Virus record (IMG/VR): IMGVR_UViG_3300025759_000610
Span: 1 to 26,025 of that record
DNA length: 26,025 bases
From: a virus
Reading direction: 5' to 3' (one strand)
Shown here one piece after another: positions 22,601 to 26,025 of this stretch. The notes under the pieces were generated by a model. It was not told where the DNA came from, made no database searches, and saw nothing but the letters and a program-made list of their open reading frames with translations. A program made the translations under genes and the position numbers. The stretch's first letter is position 1. Every line of letters starts with the position of its first letter.

Positions 22601-24109
22601 TCCGTTATTAGTGGTGTTAGTATTGTTCAATTTTTTGACGTATCGAATGAAGGAAGCAATCCTAAAGGCTTAACTTTTAACTCTGACGGAACAAAAATGT
22701 TTGTTATTGATAACTCTCGTGATGTTAATCAATACTCAGTAGGAACAAAATTAACTCCTACAGGCTACCATCCAGTACACACCACAAACTCAATAGACTC
22801 TACCTACTGGACTGACATCAACTCGATGACAGCAGACCAAGCCGCAGGTGACGGCAATGTCTACTACGCTATCTCTACAGACGACAGAACAACGTGGACT
22901 GTTATTGATAACACAGATGGCGAGAGAGATATTGTCAGGAACAACGGTGGTACTTGGCAGTACAACTCTAACGGCACATACGCTTCAGAGACTTGGACTA
23001 ACGGCACAACTAACACAGAGTTAGCTACGTTGGCTGAGGCTATGGAAGGTGCTAGTACAGTTGTTGGCTTTGGTGTTTTAACAGCAACTTTTGTTGATAG
23101 CTTTAGTGTAGCATCACAAGAAACTCTGCCAATGGGCGTGGCGTTTAGTGCAGATGGCACTAAAATGTTTATTGTTGGCGAAAGTGGAGGAGATGTAAAC
23201 GAATATACTCTGTCTACGGGATTTGATGTATCTACTGCTAGTTTTGTTGATAGTTTTGTTGTTAGCAGTCAAGACAATGCTCCATTAGGATTAGCATTTA
23301 ATGCAGATGGAACTACGATGTTTATTATTGGTGATACTAATAATACTGTATACCAATACACATTATCTGTCGGATTTGACGTATCAACAGCATCTTATGC
23401 TTCTAAAAGTTTTAATGTTTCATCACAGGAAACAAATCCAACAGGAATAACATTTAACACAACTGGCACTAAGATGTTTATTGTTGGAATAAACGGAGAT
23501 TCTGTATATGAATATTCGCTGTCTATTGGCTTTGACGTATCAACAGCATCTTATGTCACTAGCTTTAGTGTTGCAGCGCAAGAAACATCGCCGCAAGATG
23601 TAGCGTTTAACACTGACGGAACGAAGATGTTTGTTGTTGGTCAAACAGGGCAAGATGTAAACGAGTACACGTTATCAACTGGCTTTGATGTTTCAACAGC
23701 AGTTTTTGTTGATAGTTTTTCAGTATCCGCACAAGAAACGCTTCCAAATGGAATAGCATTTAATACAAACGGCACTAAGATGTTTATTGTTGGTCAAACA
23801 GGAGACGATGTAAACGAGTACATAACAGGAAGTACAATCTACCAAAACCAGATGGACAAAACGCAACTAGACGCAGTAACAGACCCGAACCACATAGCCT
23901 TGGGTAACGATCTTGATCTAGCGATAGTCCTCAACATGACATCAGGTTCTACAGTGCCTTCGTCAGACGGCGTAGCAATTAACTACGATGCTAACGTGTT
24001 GAACAAAGGTGCTGTCTTAGGAACTGACTATGACTTTGATGCTCCTGCTCAGGACAAGGTAAGGATTACAGCCTTGGTAGGGAATAACTTGAAGGTTCGA
24101 GTGGTTTAA
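19670..24109 (+). CDS. Tail fibre with carbohydrate-binding-like modules and 15 propeller-like repeats
   Basis: A 1479-residue receptor-binding protein. Residues 1-95 (FGEINAQYFDDAGDPLGSGK, then LYFYDSGTTTPK and NTNPVILTAAGRQPNIF) are a fibre/tailspike head-binding domain. Four modules of about 45 residues begin at Trp97, Trp144, Trp189 and Trp300 with a W-x(5)-Y-x-x-G-x(2)-V-x(4)-x-Y-x-S ... P-x(4)-x-W pattern, like type 5/12 chitin-binding modules. A seven-heptad Ala/Ser/Thr stalk lies between modules three and four. Three blocks of five F-N-x-D-G-T-K-M-F-x-x-G repeats follow (residues 442-694, 772-1024, 1134-1385), separated by non-repeat segments. The last 95 residues (DKTQLDAVTDPNHIALGNDL, then DGVAINYDANVLNKGA, ending NLKVRVV) match fibre ends I know from marine phages. 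The start has AGGA upstream and follows the previous stop by one base. The protein probably acts as a trimer at the tail (inference). Confidence 0.85.
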   Translation: MARFGEINAQYFDDAGDPLGSGKLYFYDSGTTTPKVTYSDINLTIPNTNPVILTAAGRQPNIFFNGNAKAILADKNDVQILVRDPVGETGTNFGDPWVATKIYSSNAVVIGSDGVYYRSLDSGNQNNNPTTTSGFWTLLYSVDWNSGITYQTGAMVTVDGEQYQSLQDSNLGNDPTTSPAYWVLLSFAWLATATYAEDQNAVGTDGVLYTSLQNSNTGNDPTTSPAYWVGTSAAAAASATAAATSATNAATSASNASTSATNAATSETNASNSATAAATSATNAAESAASAAATAGAALWVSGQTYNAGDAAISLINFQTYRAEITTSGTTDPSADANWTKLGYSLPSQTGNSGKFLTTDGSNESWGIVNTDSTLGTLTKTFTTGESSTINLTSSVLAPVVSVTKEVPQSGVTNNSWDVNSTTENYTRLDSAAATTLNFEAFDVSTASFTDSFSVSAQESGTATGIAFNNDGTKMYMIGYTGDSVYQYDLSTAFDTSTSSYVQSFSIAAQESDSYGVIFSADGTKMFVVGSVGNDIIEYILSTAFDISTATFNQTLSTSANISFPICIAFNNDGTKMFVGDNTGAKINEYSLSTAYNISTATHVQFISITTQDSTLRGIAFNADGSKLFAIGLANYSVYQYSLSTPFDISTYSYVKSFSYFAQGNNGIDLKFNTDGTKMYIIDGTSSNVNEYALPPASLALGTGSFASADVGKTIEANSGVFVLIATDGSFEQTTAPTSYDQVASGDWSMYGVVYNVADGDLELSYGIIDKYDISTAVYSQSFNVVAQETAPTGIFFKPDGTKMYISGDTGNDINEYDLTTAFDVSTASFLQSFSVSGQEGNVQDVTFSPDGTKMFIVGFAQDNVHRYLLSTAWDVSTASYSQTYSVAGQEVTPTGITFNTDGTTMFIIGTASPVDVNQYALSTGFDLTSASYTGAFSVINEFSAPQGLVFNSTGTKMFVIGSSTDRIGEYSLTTPFSVISGVSIVQFFDVSNEGSNPKGLTFNSDGTKMFVIDNSRDVNQYSVGTKLTPTGYHPVHTTNSIDSTYWTDINSMTADQAAGDGNVYYAISTDDRTTWTVIDNTDGERDIVRNNGGTWQYNSNGTYASETWTNGTTNTELATLAEAMEGASTVVGFGVLTATFVDSFSVASQETLPMGVAFSADGTKMFIVGESGGDVNEYTLSTGFDVSTASFVDSFVVSSQDNAPLGLAFNADGTTMFIIGDTNNTVYQYTLSVGFDVSTASYASKSFNVSSQETNPTGITFNTTGTKMFIVGINGDSVYEYSLSIGFDVSTASYVTSFSVAAQETSPQDVAFNTDGTKMFVVGQTGQDVNEYTLSTGFDVSTAVFVDSFSVSAQETLPNGIAFNTNGTKMFIVGQTGDDVNEYITGSTIYQNQMDKTQLDAVTDPNHIALGNDLDLAIVLNMTSGSTVPSSDGVAINYDANVLNKGAVLGTDYDFDAPAQDKVRITALVGNNLKVRVV
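20363..20563 (+). repeat. Ala/Ser/Thr heptad stalk in the fibre
   Basis: Residues 232-298 of the fibre fall into heptads of the form S-[AE]-[TS]-[NA]-A-x-[TN], seven in succession near the right end. This is a short trimeric coiled-coil-like stalk of the type seen in lambda side fibres. Its low complexity creates long spurious frames on both strands. Confidence 0.75.
20993..21751 (+). repeat. Fibre repeat block 1 (five propeller-like repeats)
   Basis: Five repeats of about 50 residues (residues 442-694). Each has a [FY]-[DN]-[IVT]-S-T-x-[ST]-[FYH] start, a short strand with Q-E/D, then F-[NS]-x-D-G-[TS]-K-[ML]-[FY] and an N-E-Y-x-L or Y-Q-Y-x-L end. Repeat three has a one-residue-shorter F-V-G-D-N turn and repeat five ends in A-L-P-P. 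Confidence 0.9.
21983..22741 (+). repeat. Fibre repeat block 2 (five propeller-like repeats)
   Basis: Five further repeats (residues 772-1024), again 253 residues by my boundaries. The cores read F-K-P-D-G, F-S-P-D-G, F-N-T-D-G, F-N-S-T-G and F-N-S-D-G followed by T-[KT]-M-[FY]. The fourth and fifth are the most diverged (PFSVISGVSIVQFFDVSNEG). Confidence 0.9.
23069..23824 (+). repeat. Fibre repeat block 3 (five propeller-like repeats)
   Basis: The last five repeats (residues 1134-1385, 252 residues) are the most uniform, with GFDVSTASFVDSF-like starts and TKMFIVGQTG-like ends repeated with few changes. The first start is F-G-V-L-T-A-T-F and the last end runs into the C-terminal fibre domain. 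Confidence 0.9.
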
Positions 24110-24322
24110 GTGACACACCTGTTCTTGCTTATGGTATTGGTCAACGGACAGGTAGAGTCTGCGGATATGTGGTTCTACGACATCAACAGATGCAATTATT
24201 TTGCGAACGCCATCGTTAAGGGAAAAGTAGAACGGACACTTAATTACGAGCCGAAAGGCATCGCCCTTGCTGCCTATTGTTTACCAAGAAGGGCAGACCC
24301 TGAGAAAGTAAGGCCGTACTAA
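24110..24322 (+). CDS. Small protein with N-terminal hydrophobic segment, 70 residues
   Basis: Begins at GTG 24110, directly after the fibre stop. The first 15 residues (THLFLLMVLVNGQ) are hydrophobic and could be a signal peptide or a buried strand; there is no positively charged N-region. The rest includes DMWFYDINRCNYFANAIVKG and two cysteines (ordinary C-x(n)-C spacing of 28), so a secreted, disulfide-bonded form is possible. I have seen similar short proteins after fibre genes in marine phages; function unknown. The stop overlaps the next start (TAATG). Confidence 0.65.
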   Translation: MTHLFLLMVLVNGQVESADMWFYDINRCNYFANAIVKGKVERTLNYEPKGIALAAYCLPRRADPEKVRPY

Positions 24323-24783
24323 TGGATCCTGTAACAATTAGCGCGTGTATAGCAGGAGCAAGTAGAGCCTATAATCTTGTCGCTAAAGCGGTAAATGCTG
24401 GACGCGAGATAGAAGATACAGCGCAGTATTTGGGTAAGTTTTTCGACTCCAAAGAAAAAATACTTGAGATAGAAAAAGAGAATCAATATGGCCCTAAGTT
24501 TCTTAGAGGCTCTTCTGTAGAAAGCCAAGCTCTCGAAATACAGATGGCAAAGCATAAGACGCAGCAAATGGAAAAACAGTTGCGTGAACTTATCGTGCTT
24601 ACAGTAGGCGAAGACTTCTACAACGAGATGATGAAAACACGACGAACAATAAGATCTCATAGATTAGCCGCAGCAGAGGCCAGAGCAAAAAAAAAGCGTT
24701 TAATAATTGATGGAGGTCTTATGATATTAATGACCTCTGTTTTTTTGGTAACAATATTTTGGATGATAGGTCTGGTAACGTAA
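24322..24783 (+). CDS. Phage membrane protein with C-terminal transmembrane helix, 153 residues
   Basis: The N-terminal 30 residues (DPVTISACIAGASRAYNLVA, KAVNAGREIED) form a small amphipathic Ala-rich helix. Residues 35-125 are highly charged helix, including ESQALEIQMAKHKTQQMEKQ and LRELIVLTVGEDFYNEMMKT. Residues about 131-152 (LIIDGGLMILMTSVFLVTIF) are one hydrophobic helix preceded by KKKR, so the charged part should face the cytoplasm. Similar proteins occur between fibre and lysis genes of marine phages, without a proven role. It may serve lysis or late membrane organisation. It is coupled to both neighbours by overlap or a one-base gap. Confidence 0.65.
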   Translation: MDPVTISACIAGASRAYNLVAKAVNAGREIEDTAQYLGKFFDSKEKILEIEKENQYGPKFLRGSSVESQALEIQMAKHKTQQMEKQLRELIVLTVGEDFYNEMMKTRRTIRSHRLAAAEARAKKKRLIIDGGLMILMTSVFLVTIFWMIGLVT

Positions 24784-24784
24784 C

Positions 24785-25006
24785 ATGGAATACCAAATAA
24801 TTTTTAACGTAGGCATTGCTCTGGTAGGATTTATCGGAGGCTGGATGGTAAACCGTGTTTTTGTATTACTAGATAGAATAGACGCTGACATGAAAGCTAT
24901 TCCTATGCAGTATGTTGCTAAAGAAGATTACAGAGAAGATATACGCGAAATTAAAGAAATGCTTGGCGCAATATTTAAACGACTAGAGAGTAAGGCTGAC
25001 AAATGA
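24785..25006 (+). CDS. Small membrane-anchored protein, 73 residues (possible lysis accessory)
   Basis: Residues 3-28 (YQIIFNVGIALVGFIGGWMV) form one transmembrane helix with a G-x-x-G-G face. After it comes a charged amphipathic helix, AKEDYREDIREIKEMLGAIF and RLESKADK. One membrane helix followed by a short charged helix is seen in small holin-like, antiholin-like and spanin-like phage proteins, but nothing here separates these. The ATG lies one base after the upstream stop, and the end overlaps the lipase start (ATGA). Placement among lysis-region genes is the only functional clue. Confidence 0.6.
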   Translation: MEYQIIFNVGIALVGFIGGWMVNRVFVLLDRIDADMKAIPMQYVAKEDYREDIREIKEMLGAIFKRLESKADK

Positions 25007-25707
25007 AACTTGATCCTGTATTGCTAAACATGGCTTGTAGTTGGTCGATTAAGGCTTACAACGATGAGAACCGTGACGCTATAAAGATTGAGAACAAGCT
25101 AACTAGCGCTACTGCTTTTGTTGTAAAACGCAAGTCTATAGATATTATTGTCTTCAGAGGAACGCAGGAAAAGTTAGACATACTGACTGACCTTGCAGTA
25201 ATTCCAGTTCCTTACGTTAAACGCCTTTGCCATGCTGGCTTTGCTATGTCTCACAAATCTATCTGGGATGAGATAGAGAAACACATAGACTATGACAAGC
25301 GCACTCTCATCTGCGGTCACAGCCTTGGCGGCGCAATGGCAGAGCTTACTGCTGCTAAGCTAAACGGCAAACATGACAACTTAAATCTTATAACCTTTGG
25401 AAAGCCTAATGTTTTCTTTAAAGGTTTCAAGCGTCCTATGACTTTGGATAACCAGATATCAGTTGTTTCAGGTTCTGACATGGTGGCTCGTATGCCAAGG
25501 CTTTGTTACGGAGCTTCCAAGTCACAGACAATGCTGTACTTTGGTAATGACGGAATCAATCTAATTAATCCTAGCGCTTACGTTCGCAAGTTAGACCGTG
25601 GTGGATTAAAAGACCGTATAACTGATCATTTTATGGCAGGCTACAAAGAGAGATTAAAAGAATTTATTAAGGAGCAAAAGAATGCGAAGAATAATGATAG
25701 CGATTAG
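25003..25707 (+). CDS. Class 3 lipase-like alpha/beta hydrolase
   Basis: A 234-residue predicted esterase or lipase. It has the class 3 lipase pattern: DIIVFRGTQEKLDILTDLAV, in which F-R-G-T supplies the oxyanion region; the nucleophile elbow GHSLGGAMAEL with Ser107; LITFGKPNVF; the acid Asp159 in SGSDMVARMP; and His209 in TDHFMAGYKERL. All three catalytic residues are therefore in the expected order and spacing. No signal peptide is visible, so it would need a holin or fusion to leave the cytoplasm. It is set between small membrane proteins and a lipoprotein, so envelope lipid attack at lysis is the likely role; a change to host lipids during infection is an alternative. It overlaps its neighbours by 4 and 26 bases. 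Confidence 0.85.
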   Translation: MKLDPVLLNMACSWSIKAYNDENRDAIKIENKLTSATAFVVKRKSIDIIVFRGTQEKLDILTDLAVIPVPYVKRLCHAGFAMSHKSIWDEIEKHIDYDKRTLICGHSLGGAMAELTAAKLNGKHDNLNLITFGKPNVFFKGFKRPMTLDNQISVVSGSDMVARMPRLCYGASKSQTMLYFGNDGINLINPSAYVRKLDRGGLKDRITDHFMAGYKERLKEFIKEQKNAKNNDSD

Positions 25708-25891
25708 TTTGTTTTTTCTTATGACTTCTTGCACTACAGTTGAGCAGGTTAAAGCCAATAAAGAGCTATACTGCTCTGGGATGTACAAAGGTATGCGAGC
25801 CGTAGGCAGGTCTGCGTTATCCGCTACTACTGGTGTTATTGTAGAGGATGTTTGCGACACGATTGATAAGATCGTCGCCGAAGATGCTTAA
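25682..25891 (+). CDS. Small lipoprotein, 69 residues
   Basis: The first 17 residues, MRRIMIAISLFFLMTSC, form a short lipoprotein signal: two Arg, a hydrophobic core, and a lipobox-like L-M-T-S with lipidated Cys17. The mature part has two further cysteines (Cys32 and Cys58) and resembles small phage lipoproteins with a V-K-A-N-K-E-L-Y-C-S-G-M-Y-K-G core, known to me from marine phages. It is not proline-rich, so it does not look like a classical Rz1 outer-membrane spanin, but an outer-membrane lysis role remains possible. GGAGC lies about eight bases before the ATG. It overlaps the lipase by 26 bases and the next gene by 8. Confidence 0.75.
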   Translation: MRRIMIAISLFFLMTSCTTVEQVKANKELYCSGMYKGMRAVGRSALSATTGVIVEDVCDTIDKIVAEDA

Positions 25892-26025
25892 ACTAGGCAG
25901 CTTACTTAAAACTCTTGCTCCTACTGTCGCAGAAGCTACAGGAGGCCCATTAGCAGGAATGGCGGTAAAGATGGTTGCGTCTAGGATAGGCTCTCCTAAC
26001 GCATCTGTAGAAGAAATTGAAAAGA
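25884..26025 (+). CDS. Start of a holin-like protein (partial)
   Basis: An open frame from ATG 25884 runs off the right edge; 47 residues are visible. It begins MLKLGSLLKTLAPTVAEATG and continues GPLAGMAVKMVASRIGSP and an acidic E-E-I-E-K. A leading L-x-x-L-x-P-x-x-x-x-x-x-G-G-P-x-x-G-x-A pattern followed by A/G-rich helix and a D/N-A-S-x-E-E-I stretch is typical of small phage proteins of the 3-TM gene-transfer-agent holin family. Assignment depends on sequence outside the window. It follows the lipoprotein with an 8-base overlap. Confidence 0.55.
   Translation, partial: MLKLGSLLKTLAPTVAEATGGPLAGMAVKMVASRIGSPNASVEEIEK

Noticed and set aside
24319-24660. 113-residue antisense frame opposite the membrane protein
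   Set aside because: Opposite strand to all supported genes, no family resemblance, and the + strand frame fits the coupled gene order.

Overview
This window is the late (virion structure plus start of lysis) half of a tailed double-stranded DNA phage with a short, P22-type tail. Every supported gene lies on the + strand. Genes are packed end to end, with many TAATG or ATGA-type stop/start overlaps; the only sizeable gap is 5842-6043. The podovirus assignment rests on a P22-like order: large terminase, portal, scaffold, coat, gp4-like tail accessory protein and gp10-like tail hub, with lengths close to the P22 proteins and no long-tail tube, sheath or tape-measure genes. Several small proteins and the C-terminus of the fibre resemble genes I associate with uncultured marine podoviruses, so a marine bacterial host is likely, but the sequence does not name it. 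No integrase, repressor or host gene is visible.

Layout. 1-5841: the end of a small lysine-rich protein, terminase large subunit, portal, and a large protein with an ADP-ribosyltransferase-like domain. 5842-6043: a non-coding gap with a tRNA-like element (T-arm-like hairpin in the wrong arm), a candidate promoter, and a leader with two tandem CGTCA/TGACG hairpin units. 6044-8172: scaffold, coat protein, and a strong UUCG-loop terminator. 8174-12053: two small basic proteins, the gp4-like protein, a fibre-like protein, the gp10-like hub protein, a small conserved protein and a GNAT acetyltransferase-like protein. 12046-19668: four consecutive large, Gln/Ala-rich or helical proteins that probably form the internal ejection (DNA-transfer) apparatus; one has two separate arrays of 22-residue repeats. 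19670-24109: a 1479-residue tail fibre with carbohydrate-binding-like modules, a heptad stalk and fifteen propeller-like repeats arranged as three blocks of five. 24110-26025: small secreted or membrane proteins, a class 3 lipase, a lipoprotein and the start of a holin-like gene, probably the lysis region.

How it works together. Scaffold and coat build the procapsid on the portal; terminase fills it; the gp4- and gp10-like proteins close it and form the short tail; the ejection proteins are packaged to carry DNA across the envelope; the fibre binds the host surface; the last genes would disrupt the envelope. The ADP-ribosyltransferase-like protein is placed among head genes, which suggests it is packaged and injected to modify host targets early (inference). 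The most unusual items are the 5+5+5 fibre, the tRNA-like element and adjoining leader, the paired 22-residue arrays, and the lipase in the lysis region.
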